Positions 24,520 to 36,996 of a DNA stretch of 46,729 nt are shown piece by piece; the first letter of the stretch is position 1, and each line of letters starts with the position of its first letter. Where the stretch lies: positions 1 through 46,729 of the forward strand of contig JAEPRB010000288.1 in NCBI GenBank assembly GCA_016758965.1. Direction: 5' to 3'. Below the pieces are notes generated by a model. It did not search any database. It was given only the letters and a program-made list of their open reading frames with translations, and had not been told where the DNA came from. The stretch comes from Circinella minor. Lineage: Eukaryota > Mucoromycota > Mucoromycetes > Mucorales > Lichtheimiaceae. The translations under genes and the position numbers were made by a program.

Positions 24520-25931
24520 TCATTGATTTTTAACTTCATTATGTTCTTCTTCTTCCAATTTAATATTTCTATTGGTATATTCATACATTACATTAAGATG
24601 TCTTGTTTGAAGCAACTTAATATCCTCATAAACTAATTATCATTTAAAATTAGTTTTTCTATTTATTCCTTGAGAAAGAGTTGATTTCTTTTTTTTTTTT
24701 TCCCCATGGTTATACCAATAATATATATTTACCTTGTTCAATAAATTCTTTGTTTGGATCAGCTTGAATCCACATATGTTGTAAAAAATTTAATAAAGAA
24801 CCTGTTAATAACATTGCTTCTTCAAGTGGTAAAGCAGCTAAATAAGCATGATCCAATTTAAATGGATTATTTGGACATGAATCAGTCACCATGACAAACA
24901 CTTCTTTAATCATTTCCCATAATGCCACATCTAAAAAATAACCATTATTTAGTCATAAAGGATTAAAATTTAATATATAGATATAGATAAATTTACCTTT
25001 TCTTCTCCAAGTTTCTGTTGTATCTAATGTCATTGGATATAAATCATCAGAGGATCGATTCTATTTTTAATAAAAAAAACTTAGTTATTTAAATATGATA
25101 TATTATATATTTACTAAGAAAAGAAAAGAATTTTTTTTTTTTTTTGTTTACATAAATATAAGGACATTTGTATTTTGCATAACCTGTAATTAATACAATA
25201 GAATATTTTGATTGTAACTAATTATATTATATATAATTTTAGAAATGAATTCTCTTTTCCTCTCATACAATTTTTTTTTTCGGGGGGTGGGGGTGGAGGA
25301 TAATGAATAACCTTTTTGAGTTCCTGATCCTTCGGATTGATCGGCACACGTTCCGCCAATAATGTTTTTCTATTAAAAAATCCCCCCCCGCAGCAGCAGC
25401 AATTTGTAGTGTAGTGTGTGTTAGTCATCATTTATTATCTTAACACTCTATATATATAAAAAAAAAAAAAAAAAAAAAAAACTTACGGTGAAGAAGGTTG
25501 TTGAGAAAAATGATCTTCTTGAGTAGAAGATTGAGAATAGACATCATTGGGCATTAATGTCCATTTTTCTTGTTTATATTCAATATTTTTCGGTATCAAT
25601 AAAACCAGTTCTTCACGTCCACGCATAAATGTTTCAAAATATTTGAATCCCTAAAAAAAAAAAAAAATTAAAAAATTTGTTATATATTCTCTTTTTTAAA
25701 ATATTAAAAGAATAACTTACTCTAAGAGTTCCCAAGGTTCGACATTCTTGTAAAAAATTCGTAATTCTTGACTGATCTCGTCTTAAATCCTACTAAAACA
25801 CATTATTATTTTGTTTCTCACTCTCCGTCTCTTTTTTTTTTTTTTTCTTTTACAATTGTTTCAATAAATAGCATCGTATAACTATTTTTTTTTTTCAAAA
25901 TGTAACTAACCCCCGGGTCTTGACCAAGCAT
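24520..25931 (-). CDS. Unrecognised 250-aa protein, 8 exons
   Basis: I do not recognise this protein. Eight exons (25911-25931, 25721-25789, 25487-25650, 25312-25369, 25152-25217, 24997-25060, 24733-24930, 24520-24632) join in one frame of 251 codons. That consistency is the main evidence that the gene is real. The product is soluble and mixed in charge, with no signal peptide or membrane segment. Visible features are FKYFETFMRGREELVLLIPK, SIVLITGYAKYKCPYIY, a helical stretch DVALWEMIKEVFVMVTDSCP, and an acidic tail ending KLEEEEHNEVKNQ. The first exon (7 codons, MLGQDPG) is the least certain part; it rests on one ATG and a GTTAGT donor. The donor of the 25312 exon is GTTATT, which is also weak. 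Confidence 0.6.
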
Positions 25932-26656
25932 TCCTTTTTTTTAAAACTATTTTTTTTTTGTGGTTTCAGATTGCAAATTACAACAGAAAAGAAAAAAGAG
26001 AAAAAAAAAAAAAAAAAAAAGGGAAAGAGATTTTTTTTTTTTGAGTTGCTTCTAAAATAACTTTGGGTTTCTTGTATTACGTTTTATATATAATAGTTTT
26101 GAGAAACTGAGTTCACGTGTCCTTCCTTACCCCCCTTTTACCTTTCATGCTTTTTTTTTTTTCAAAAAAAAAAAGAAGAAAAAAAAAGGACAACGCAAAA
26201 AACAGAACTCGAAAAAAAAAAAAAGAGAAAAGAGAAAATATATATATATATATAAAAGGGAAAGGAGAGAACAGTGAACAAAGATTCCACACGACACAAT
26301 AACAATAAAAAAAAAAACGCAATATTGCCTTAACGCGAAAAAATGGAAATAATAATAAAAGAAAAGGGTTATGATAAAAAATTACAGTTAACAATAAAAC
26401 CACCTGATATTTGTTTGTTTGTGTTATATGCAGTTTGTTTTTATACTAAAAAAAAAAAAAAAAGGGAAGAAGAATATAAAAAGAAATAATAATAATAATG
26501 TAAAATTGTGAGGGGAAAGGGAGTGTGTGAGTTGGGATATATAATTATTGTTCAAGTAAAAAAAAAAAAAAGAGGTTTTTTTTGTGGGGTAGAAGGGGAG
26601 GGGGAAAGTTTCCAGTTTTATTATTCCTTTCTTTCTTTCTTTTTTTTTTTTTTTTT
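25932..26656. other. Intergenic between two minus-strand genes
   Basis: This 725-bp stretch holds the promoter side of the 250-aa gene and the 3' flank of the Rrm4-like gene. It is dominated by A and T homopolymers and a (TA)n tract at about 26239-26254. The frames on both strands are low-complexity (Lys- or Phe-rich) and were not accepted. Confidence 0.5.
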
Positions 26657-27705
26657 TTACTTTGTTAAAGAAGCAAAAGCAATTTCCACATGTGCTTTCA
26701 ATTGGTTTTTATCATACATAAGATGTGCCAATTCATGAAGATCAATACTATCCAATAAACGAATGGTAACTTTGGGTGCTTGTTTAGTTCCCGTTGCCTA
26801 GGGTTATAAATTTTTGATTTTTAGTATCCATCTTCAAAAATATACCTCTATTAAACTTTTAATTTATTACCTTGACAAGAGGAAAGAGTCTATCACCCAA
26901 TTGTTGTTTCTTTTCATGTGTAGGTTTACCATCAAGTGAAGAAAGTAATTTTTCAACTTCTTGAACTTGTTTAATTTCCCCATTTTTACTATTACTTGTT
27001 CCATTTGTATTATTATTATTCTTTTTTGGAGTAGTTGGAGAAGGAGGAGATAGTGATTTTGCAACTTGTGTTGAAGAAGTAACAGGTTCTGCTGTTGGTA
27101 CTGATGCTGGTGGAGGAGCAACAATAGGGATTGCTTTAGATACACGTTGTGGTTGTTGTTGTTGTCTGAGTGATGAAGGTGTAACAGCCATTGGACTATG
27201 ATTACTATTACTTGTTGGCAAAGGTGTCATATCTCCTTGTTGATTTGATCTGCTGATATATATATATATATATTCCCCCCACCCCAAATAATAAATCACA
27301 AAAGTATAAATTACTTATTAATATTTCTTTCTCATGATGATTATTTTAAATATAAAAACTTACACATTATGATCAAATCCATCATTTTCTACTATGGGTC
27401 GTTGTTCTACTCTATCTTCTTCTTCTTCTTCTTCCTCTTCTTCATCATCAAAAGTCTCTAAAGCATCCACAGCTAATTGAATTTTATCTTTCAAAAAATC
27501 TTGATTGAAAAGACATAAAGAACGTTCTTTTCGTTTTAATGTCAATAACATTTCAACAATATCAGATACAGACTTTCCATAATCACCACATCGCATAACA
27601 GCTTCCATTAATCGTTGTTTTTGCATCGAAGCACTTGATTCAGTCATGACAGAACTGACAGATTCAAGAGATCCTTTACGTCTTAATGTTGGACGTCCAC
27701 CAGTC

Positions 27706-27743
<38 letters not shown>

Positions 27744-30700
27744 ATGATGATGTGTTCTGGTATTGTTATGGTTATTGTAATCATTTTGTTGATGTTGTGG
27801 TAAATGTTGTTGATGAGGAGGAGGTGGAATATTATTGGGTCGCGGTTGAACATTTAATCCAGAAGCTAAAGAAGCAAGTGATGGACCGGTACTACTTGCA
27901 CCAGACATGGGCGATGTGGAAAATGGAGGGGATAAACGCAATGGATGTTGTCCAAAATTGGACTCAGCTGCAGAAAACTATGATTATATAAATGCATATT
28001 AGTTTTTTTTTTTTTTTTATTTGATATGATCACGTATAATCATATATGCAATCATTTTTTTTTTATTTTCTCACTCTTTTTTTTTTTTAACGATCATGGA
28101 TGAAACACTAACCTTGCGATGCATGGGATGAGGCGGAGAAGGTCTTTTTTGTCCAACTGATTTCATTGTCATGGCAATTTGGTCTACATTATCAATACCT
28201 AAACCATTTACTTGAGAAGGCACTAATGATAAAAAAAAAAAAATAGTAATAATGATATTAATATACTTGTATTCCCCCATTTTTTTTTTTTTTTTTACTT
28301 TTCTGGGGTCCATTGAAAAAAAAATGTTTATAAAAAAAAAATAAACCCTTCTTTGTATGTTTATGTTGGTTTTGGACCCTTTCAAAACATTTATATATAT
28401 ATAAATATATATATGTTACACCCCTTTCTACCCCTTGATAAAGATTGAAAAAAAAAATTTAATACATACTATTGATAGGTACAGGTGGCATAGACATATC
28501 ATAAGGATGTCTGGTATCATGCGAGGAATAAGGTGTACCCATGCCGGCAGCAGGGTTTGTTGTACCCGAAGCTACAGAAGCCATGGCGCTAACAGCTGCG
28601 GAGGCAGCCGATGTATTATTATTATTATGATTGCTATTATGGTGAGGACTACGAACAGGTGTTCCAATTGGATTCATGAAAGGCATCGCGTTTGCTGAAG
28701 AGATAGGTGAATGACCATGATTATGATTATTATTATTGTTGATATTGCTATGGTTACCGTTATCATTCATATTATTGTTGTTAAGTATAGGTGTAGTACC
28801 ACCTACACCAGGTTGTTGTTTTTCTTGTCGAGGTTTTTTAGGTTCATGATAAGCAACAATAAGTTGTTTTGCTCCAATCAATTTACCATTCATCTCTTTC
28901 AAAGCAGCAGATGCGTCTTCTGATTTGTCATAACTAACGAATCCATATCCTTTTGATTGACCCGTTTGTGGATTACTCATGACTCTTGCAGAAACAATAC
29001 GACCGAATATACGAAACATATTAAATAAATCATTGTTGGTTACAGAAGAATCAAGATTCTTGATATAAAGATTCATATAATCGACGTAACCTGAATCTGA
29101 CTTGTCAGAAGAATGTTGAGGTGATGTAGCTGGAATATTAATGTTGGGAGTGTTGTTACTATTATTATTATTGGTATTACTGTGGGGAGGAGTCAATGTT
29201 GACTGCTGTTGTTGTTGTTGTTGAAGAGACAGCAACATGAAAAACCAAATATACATACAAAATTTGAAAATAAAATAAAAAAAAATTAATATATATATAT
29301 AGATATATATGTATAAAAAAAAAAAAAAAGAAAAAAGAAAAGCACAACAGAAAAGGGAATATGAGCCTTTTTTTTTTTTTTAGTAGTGACGCGCTGTGTG
29401 ATGTGGAACCATCTTTTTTTTTTTTTTCAAAGCAGCAGCATAGGATATAAAAAAAAAAAGTGTGTGTGTAGGCGTATAATGTATATGATTGGAAGTTTGG
29501 GGGTTGAGATAGAGATAGAGAGAGAGAGAGAGAGAGAAAGAGTAGGACAGATATAAAAAAAAAAGTATAAGGTAATTTTTTTTTGTTTTGTTTGGTAAAC
29601 AAATAACGAGTAAATTAAAGTACTTACATTTCTATTGCTCTGACCTGTTGATGGTGTTGTAGGCCGGGTTTTGGATGGCATAAAAGATTCAACGTTACTT
29701 TTTTTTTTTTTAATGAATAAAAAAGAAAATTAAAAATTAGTCCAATATTATTTTAACATATAAATGCCGTAATATAGTTTTTTTTTTTTTTTTACCTCCC
29801 CCAGTTATCTCTCTCTCTCTCTCTCTTTTTTTTTCCATCTTCCACATCCTCCCTTCCATAGTAACTAATTCTTCCTTTGCCTCATGTAATCCTTTCCCCC
29901 GAAAACCACCCACCCCTCATTTCCATTGTTTGAATCCCATAAAAAATAATAAAGAGAGAGACAATTGATTAGAATAATTATGAAAGGGAAAAAGCAACCG
30001 TGCTGAACCCCTAAATAGATATCAATTCTCTCTCTTTTATCTTTTTCAAGGATTACCTATTATTATTTTTACTTACAGAGTATTCCCTTCCAACATTTTA
30101 CCATCCTAGTTAATAACAAAAAAAAAATTCCAAAGAGTTAGATAATATAACCATTACACAATTCAATTGAAAAAAAATAATAATAATATTTTCCCTCCTT
30201 TTTCCTACTCTCTCTCTCTATTTTTTTTTTTTCCTCTCGAAATAGTACACTTACCATATGATTTTGTGCTTCATCTGAATCACCTTGAAAAAAGTATTGA
30301 ATAAAAGCAGTACCTCGAAATCCTTTACCTTCAACAATAGGTTTACATAAACTTAAAGGACCAAAAGGACGGAATAAATCATATAAACCATTATTATCAA
30401 TTCTCAAAGGCAAATTTTTGACGTGTAAAATAGATCCTTTGGCTTCATGTTCAAATGAACCATCGTGCGATAAATGAAATTGTAACTTGCTATTGTTATT
30501 TGGAAATGTAAAACCATTATATAAAGAATAAACGCGATCGGCTAATAATAAGATAAACAGAATTAATAATGATTTGTTTTCTTTTCAATCCCCTTTTTCC
30601 CTTCCCCTCCCCCTTTTTTTTTTTCTCTCATTCTTTTTATATTAATCCAAAACTTTTCCAATCTTTTCTTCTTTCCCCCCCCCTCCTCGTCCATCGCACA

Positions 30701-31565
30701 TAAATAAATCCTCCCCCCCTCCGCCGTTCCTGATGTTTTAAAATAATAATCTTTTTTTTTTTTTTTTTTTACCTAATTTCGAATCAGAGAATTGTAAATA
30801 ACCACTACTGCCATCAGGATGAATATTAACTCTAAATAAGAAAAATAATAATTATTGGGGGAGAAGGGAAACAACAACAACCAAAAAAAAAAAAAAAAAA
30901 AAAAGGGGGGGTTGGTTTAAGAAAAAGAGAATTAGTAATAAGTATAATTGAGAGCAAAAAACTGTTTTGAACAATAATAATAAAAACAACCAACTCTCCC
31001 CTTTCCCTCCTTTCTTTTTATCCCCTTTTTTTTTTTTTTTTCTTTTGCAATTCTCCCTTTTGTTTTATTTTTTTAAATATAGATTAATAACTTACTCTGT
31101 AGGTTGACATTCTTGAACTAAAGTACGAATATCTGATTCATGAATAGACCCATCAAGTCCATCAAAATAAAGGGTATCAGAAACAATGCCATCCTTAGGG
31201 TCACATACTAACGAAATGGAATCTTGTCGATTACTTTGTGTAGAAGTAGAACTTGTTTTACTTTTTGGTAATCGGATTATAGGTTGATAAGGGTATGCTT
31301 CCGCCATGTCGTTCAATTGCTGAATAATGGGTGTTGTTGTTGATTTAAATAATAGTAATTTATGATAGATCAAAAAAAAAAAAAATATAATATATATGTA
31401 TATATAAAAGGTCGTCAGGTTTCTCTTTTTTTATCCTTCACTGTTTTCGATTATGTCCAAGTAAAATCATTATTTGATTTTTCGTTGTTGTTTTTTTTTT
31501 TTTCGTGATATTTATATATATATAAATCAAAAGAAAAAAAAAAGTCAATTTACCGATCCGTTCAT
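26657..31565 (-). CDS. RRM4: Rrm4-like RNA-binding protein (3 RRM, 2 MLLE)
   Basis: Likely RNA-binding adaptor of endosome-coupled, microtubule-dependent mRNA transport, as known for fungal Rrm4. Exons: 31554-31565 (tentative), 31096-31319, 30773-30831, 30255-30541, 30077-30105, 29628-29697, 28470-29205, 28113-28222, 27364-27977, 26871-27252, 26657-26797. They total 888 codons. If the 12-nt first exon is wrong, translation starts at ATG 31307 (MAEAYPYQ) with 879 aa. Numbering from that Met: RRM1 ~45-110, RRM2 ~127-200 (LYDLFRPFGPL), RRM3 ~264-340 (NLYIKNLD, GYGFVSY), an MLLE-like helix bundle ~619-677 (SLCLFNQDFLKDKI) followed by an acidic run, and a C-terminal MLLE (KKQQLGDRLFPLVK, then KVTIRLLDSIDLHELAHLM). 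The order RRM1-RRM2-spacer-RRM3-MLLE distinguishes Rrm4 from PABP, which has four RRMs. Linkers are Gln/Asn/His-rich. Introns are longer (73-422 nt) than in neighbouring genes. Confidence 0.85.
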
Positions 31566-31790
31566 TGTTGACGGGTTAAAAAAAGAGGGGGGGGAGAGAG
31601 GAAAGGGTAATGATGTTTGAAATGTATAACTGGGTATATATATTATTGATAGAAAGGAAAAAAAGAAAAAAAGAAAAAATATATGTTGTATTTTTTTTGT
31701 ACCTGGGAGAGTTTTATGAGGACAAAGAAAGAAACTTTAGGTTGCCGTGGTAGTGGTTGTAGTGATTGATGATGTTATTATTATTATTGT

Positions 31791-31823
<33 letters not shown>

Positions 31824-32354
31824 ATATGTATATAATGTATATAAATAAATAAATAAAAGTTTAATATATATAAAAATAAAAATAAAAATCAGGCCAGTTA
31901 ATGTTCTTCTTTGAGGTCTGTGATTATATATGTATTAAATATTCCTCCTTGTTGTTGTTGATGTGGATGCTGATTTGCTGTATTATTATTATTATTATTG
32001 TTATAATATATGTATATTTATATGCGTTGTTTTTGTTTGTTTGTTTGTTTGGTATATATGTAAACTTCTGGATTGGGTGAAAAAAAAAGAAGAAGAAGAA
32101 GAAAAAGGCTTTAGTGTTTATATTTGCCTCGAATAATTTGATATAATAATTGGCTGTGTATATATTAAAAGTGTATAAGAATTAAAAAAAGAAAAGAAGA
32201 AAGAAAGAAAAAGAAAAAAGGGGAGAAAAAGAAAAAGGACCTTTTTTTTTTTTTGCGTTCGAATGTTTATAGTAGTTGTGTTGCGGGTGTATAAAATAAA
32301 TAAATAACACAAGACTCGCAGTAAAAGGGACAAATGCCAAAAAAGAATTATATC

Positions 32355-32392
<38 letters not shown>

Positions 32393-35300
32393 AAAAAGAA
32401 AAAAAAAGAATAAGAATGTAATAGTCGGAATTACGTTAAGAGCACGCGCTCACCCGGCTTGTGTAACTTTTATATATATATAAAAAAAAAAAGTTTGATT
32501 TCAATAATTATATACTATATACAAGCTTGATTATAGTTTGTTGTTATGGTAATAATGGATTTCTGTCGTCGTTAACAATGAACAAATGACAGTAAGTATA
32601 TATATATATATGTGTGTGTTTTGTTAATTCTGCATGTAAAATAAATAATTATTTATTAAATCAAAAGGGTTAAGCTAAATCAATAATTTACCCAAAAAAG
32701 ATATGTAAAAAGTGAAGGGTCCCTTTCAAAGCAAGAGTTTTTGTGTGCCCCAAATCCCTTATTCCACATTTTTATCTCCTCTTTTTTACTTACTCTCCTC
32801 CCTCCCCCCCCCCTCTTTTTCTTCTCTCACTCCTACCCCCCAAGAAGTAAAAAAGAATATCAAAAAGATATATAACACATATAAAAAAAAAACGCATATA
32901 CTCTAATATACAATGTAACAAGTAGTTATCCATTTCTTATATATAATACAAATCTTTCCATCCTTATAGAATTGAAAAAAAAAAAAGAAATATCAAATTA
33001 TTTTATTGTCTGAAAAAAGTTATCTGACACGTTGACACGTTATTCGTGGATATTTAGTATAAAAGAATTTCCCATATCACGATTATTTGAAATGAACCCA
33101 GCCAACAGCGTTGTTTTATAGGTTAGAAAAGAAAAGTCTATTTTGTTCTTCATTCTTATTTTTTAAAAACCCATTCATTTCCTCCCTCCCTCCCTCCCCC
33201 CAAAAAAAAAAAGTGAACTATTCATAAATGTAGATTAGCTTCATGCTTTTTAACCTTTGTTTTTTTAATGATCGATTTCAATGTTTTAGAATATCTCATT
33301 AAAAAAAAAAGAAAAGGAATTAAAAACTGTTACTGATATTTCGAATACCTAGGAGATAAATACCAACTTATGAACAACAACAACAAAAAATAGATGTACA
33401 TAAAAAATAGAATTTAGAACGCAAGTCCGATGACGTACAACATATAAATGTGTAGAAAGATCATCGTCTTACTTTTTTTTTTTTTTTATAGTTTATACTC
33501 CTTTTTTTTTCAAATTAAGGGAGCATATATACATTTATATTTCATCGTATATACGTAGTAAATAGTTGACCCAAAAAAAAAAAAAAAACTATTATGGGCT
33601 GATACATAATATTATCTCCCGATGATAGAAGACTACACACAATGACAAGAATTGTTACTCATATCCCTTTAAACACGCAGTTTATCCTGAAAATGGTAAT
33701 TCATTTATCATAATAAACATTTAAGACAGATCCTTACAAAGTCAACTCGTTTTCTTCGTACTACCCACGGAAGGAGATTGGGGGGGGGGAGGGGTTGTGG
33801 ATTATTATATCTATAAACCGACATTATTATAAACTAGTCAGAGAACAAGATATAGGTTATACAAAATCTGAAGATAAAAAGATCCCCACGTTTTTGAAAA
33901 GAACATAAAAAAAAAAAAAGGCGGAATAGAGACAGAGACTTTTTTGTTGGTTCATTTTTAAATACTAATTACGCTATTTACAATATGATTTCCCATAATT
34001 GTATTAAAAGAAAAATCTTCCCCTCCCTCCACGTTGTTGTTGATCGAAATAAGTAAATGAATAAAAATCAAAAAAAGTTTATACTTTTTTTTTTTTTTTT
34101 AGTAAAGATGAAATAAGATCATCGTTATGAAATGACCACATTATTATTATCATGGTAATTATTATTATTTATTACTATGCCAACCTTAATTGTTTCGCAC
34201 ACATGGTTACAAACATATTATAAAGTTGTTTTATGATAATAATAATGATTACGCATAGTGTATGATAACAGCTTTTCTTTTACCAAGTTGATCCACATGT
34301 TTTTTGTGTCAAGAAAACAAAAGCAGCATACATGCTGTATGGAAAAAAAAAATTATACGTAGTAAAGATCAAAGTTTGCTAACAAATCAAAAAGTAGAGT
34401 AGAAAAAAAAAAGTTGATTTTGGTGTATACGTAACAATAATCTCTCCCCCCACACACACACACTCCTTGTTCTACATGGTACAAACCACCCCCTTACCTT
34501 GGAAACAAACTTATTTATATACAATAAAATTAATACAATTATCTGTAGTACGTAACTTGCTTCTTTACATTGATTAATGCAATGATCTGTTGTGATACAC
34601 ATAATGTCATCAGTGTTTAACCCTTCCCCCCCCTCCCCTGCGTCCCAACTTCTTTTTAGTTCGTTTCTTTTTATATGTGTACACATGGTAGACTTGAAAA
34701 TCTTTATGTGCTTCAACCATAAATTGGAGTACATAAGTGGAATGTGCGTAAGAATGAGAAAATCTCGGTATATAGTATTTAGTCATGAACGATTTATTTT
34801 GAAACTTCTTTGACATGTAATAAATAAAGAAAATTAAATTGAATGACTTTCTCGTTAATTTGATATATATATATACGTATATAAAATAAATTATATATAT
34901 AAATGAGTTGAGTTAACATGAAAAAAATAATAAGGATATATTATTGTTTGGAGCATGCTTTGGTGGTGACTCGGATCTATACAATAAAATATATGAAAAA
35001 TTAAAGTGGACCGGGAAAGTGAATGTACTTTTTGTAAAGAACTATATATATAATCCTTGATATTTCATCTCATTTAATTTCTAGGATGAAGACTTAACAT
35101 GTGCGAACCAATAATTAATGAATTAGATTATATCAATATATTCAATTGCTTATTATTGTCTAATTAAAATTATTATAAACGGGTCATAATATATATATAT
35201 ATATATATGGCAAATATAAATCTACAAAATTTGATGGATGGCTTTCACTTGATCCTATTTTATTATACACATTCACCCAAAATAAGTTATATCCGATTGA

Positions 35301-35870
35301 CAATTTCCTTCATAACGAAAGAAGTGTAAATGATTAGGAAAATAACAGTGTTTCCTCTGTATATTCATATTCTTTTTTGCTTTGGGAAATATTGAAATAA
35401 CAAGACCTAATCATGATAAATAATAAGAGGTGGGGAATAGTGATTTACTTTTGTGCTACGTGAATAAAAGTAATCTATCGTCAGTAAAGTATTTCATAAC
35501 ACTAGAAATTGGGGTTTCGCATTCTTGTTTATTCATTTTTTAAAAAAACAAGTTGTCAAATCAACGCAATCACTCTCTCTCTCTCTCTATATGTATATAT
35601 ATCTGCATATTCTCATATTACACTAGCTATTATTATTTATCAAAAGTATAAAAACTCTATTACATAACACCTTACAAATAGTATACATATACTATTATTA
35701 ATCCCATTACACTTTACATTTATACACACACACAATACACATTTGAAAAAAAGTGGCTTATAATATATTTTTTTAATCCAGTTCATTTCTGAATTGAACA
35801 CCCCAATTTTTATTAAGGAAAAGATTTATTTTATAATGAAGTAATTCTTATATTAAGAGCTAAGATTAAC
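31566..35870. other. 4.3-kb microsatellite-rich intergenic region
   Basis: The first ~900 bp are probably the promoter/5' region of the Rrm4-like gene. They are packed with TTA, TA/TG, GTTT and GAA repeats plus a 33-bp (GA)n at 32356-32388. The rest is AT-rich with scattered TACGTA motifs (about 33553, 34356, 34551, 34871) and homopolymers. A frame at 34387-34734 (-) has no recognisable features. No tRNA or snRNA was identified. Confidence 0.5.
32356..32388. repeat. (GA)n microsatellite
   Basis: An uninterrupted AG/GA dinucleotide run of about 33 bp in the upstream region of the Rrm4-like gene. Confidence 0.95.
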
Positions 35871-36838
35871 TTAGAACTTGGAGAATTGCTTGGAGGCGCT
35901 CTTGGCCTTTTGGACCTTCAAGACGTTGAAACGGATGGTCTTGGAAAGGGGACGGCATTGACCAACGGTAACAATGTCACCACTAAAACGAAAAAAGAAA
36001 AAAAAATTTACAGCGTAAGTATAAACCAAGTTGGACATCAAAGGCTTGGTAAGCCGCTACCTTACCAACTACCTCGTCCGAATATGTAAAATAAGAAATA
36101 AAAATAAAAAAAAATGTATGTAACAAACATACACTTTCAGTTTTTTTTTTTATCTTCTTATTTTTACTCTTTTAACAAAACTCCCCCCCTTCCTTTTTTT
36201 TTCCAAATTCTATTTCAAAACATATAATTATAAAAGAAAAGGAAGGGAAAAAAAAGCCAAAAGAGTAATAATCTTTTTTTTCTGTAATAATTCGAACGAA
36301 GGAAGCAGCTCACCAAGCAATTTCAAGATCAATAATAAATAAAAAAGAAAAAAAAAACTTACGTTTCAACAGCCAAGTTATCGAAAGCAGGGGACAAATG
36401 AGCAGAGATGTTAGTGTGACGCTTTTCGTAACGGTTGTACTTGGGAACGTAGTGAAGGTAATCACGACGGAGGACAATGGTACGCTTCATCTTGGTGGAG
36501 ATGACAACACCGGTCAAGATACGACCTTGAATGTTGACTTCACCAACCCAGGGACATTTCTTGTCAACGTAGTTACCATTCTTGGCTTCAACGGGAGTCT
36601 TGAAACCGTGGCCAACATCCTTAACCCAACGCTTGGAGCGCTTGGCAGGGTTCTTGGAGTTTTGGAAAATACCGTGTTGCTTTTGGTAGGCCTTTTCGGT
36701 CTATTTGAAAAAAAAAATAAAATAAAATAAAATAAATAAATAGTAATAAATTATTTAGTTTTCAATGTTTATTAATTGTCTATCGTAATGTTTTTGAAAA
36801 AAAATAAAAATAAATTTTAAACCTACTTGAATATCCAT
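35871..36838 (-). CDS. RPS11: 40S ribosomal protein S11 (uS17)
   Basis: Small-subunit ribosomal protein of the uS17 family that binds 18S rRNA near the body of the 40S subunit. Three exons (36827-36838, 36363-36700, 35871-35982) join in phase to 154 codons (153 aa), the expected length. Exon 1 is only 12 nt and codes for MDIQ. Diagnostic segments are [60 protein letters not shown] and [20 protein letters not shown]. Codons end mostly in C or G (AAG, GTC, AAC, TTC), unlike the A/T-ending codons of neighbouring genes. This is the expected bias of a very highly expressed gene. The stop lies directly after KQFSKF. Confidence 0.97.
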
Positions 36839-36872
36839 GGCGAAATGAACAAGGAAAGAGGAAGAACAAACT
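36839..36872 (-). promoter_or_regulatory. Pyrimidine-rich 5' leader of RPS11
   Basis: Read on the minus strand, the bases just before the ATG are almost all C and T with TTCTTCCTCTTTCC. This is the pyrimidine-rich leader often found at transcription starts of ribosomal protein genes. The start site itself cannot be seen. Confidence 0.35.
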
Positions 36873-36996
36873 AACTACACCTTCTGACTGCCTTGATATA
36901 CCCATTGTGTATCGGACATTCACGAAAAAAAAAAATCTTTTTAATTTTTTACTCGTCACAATGAATTTCATTGGCTACTATTTTCAAGCCACTCAA

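Noticed and set aside
26113..26403. Phe-rich frame between two genes, and its antisense partner
   Set aside because: Purely the product of A/T runs.
20062..31565. Possible gene cluster of five consecutive minus-strand genes
   Set aside because: Functions are unrelated, and fungi of this kind place genes tandemly without operons. Spacing alone is not evidence.
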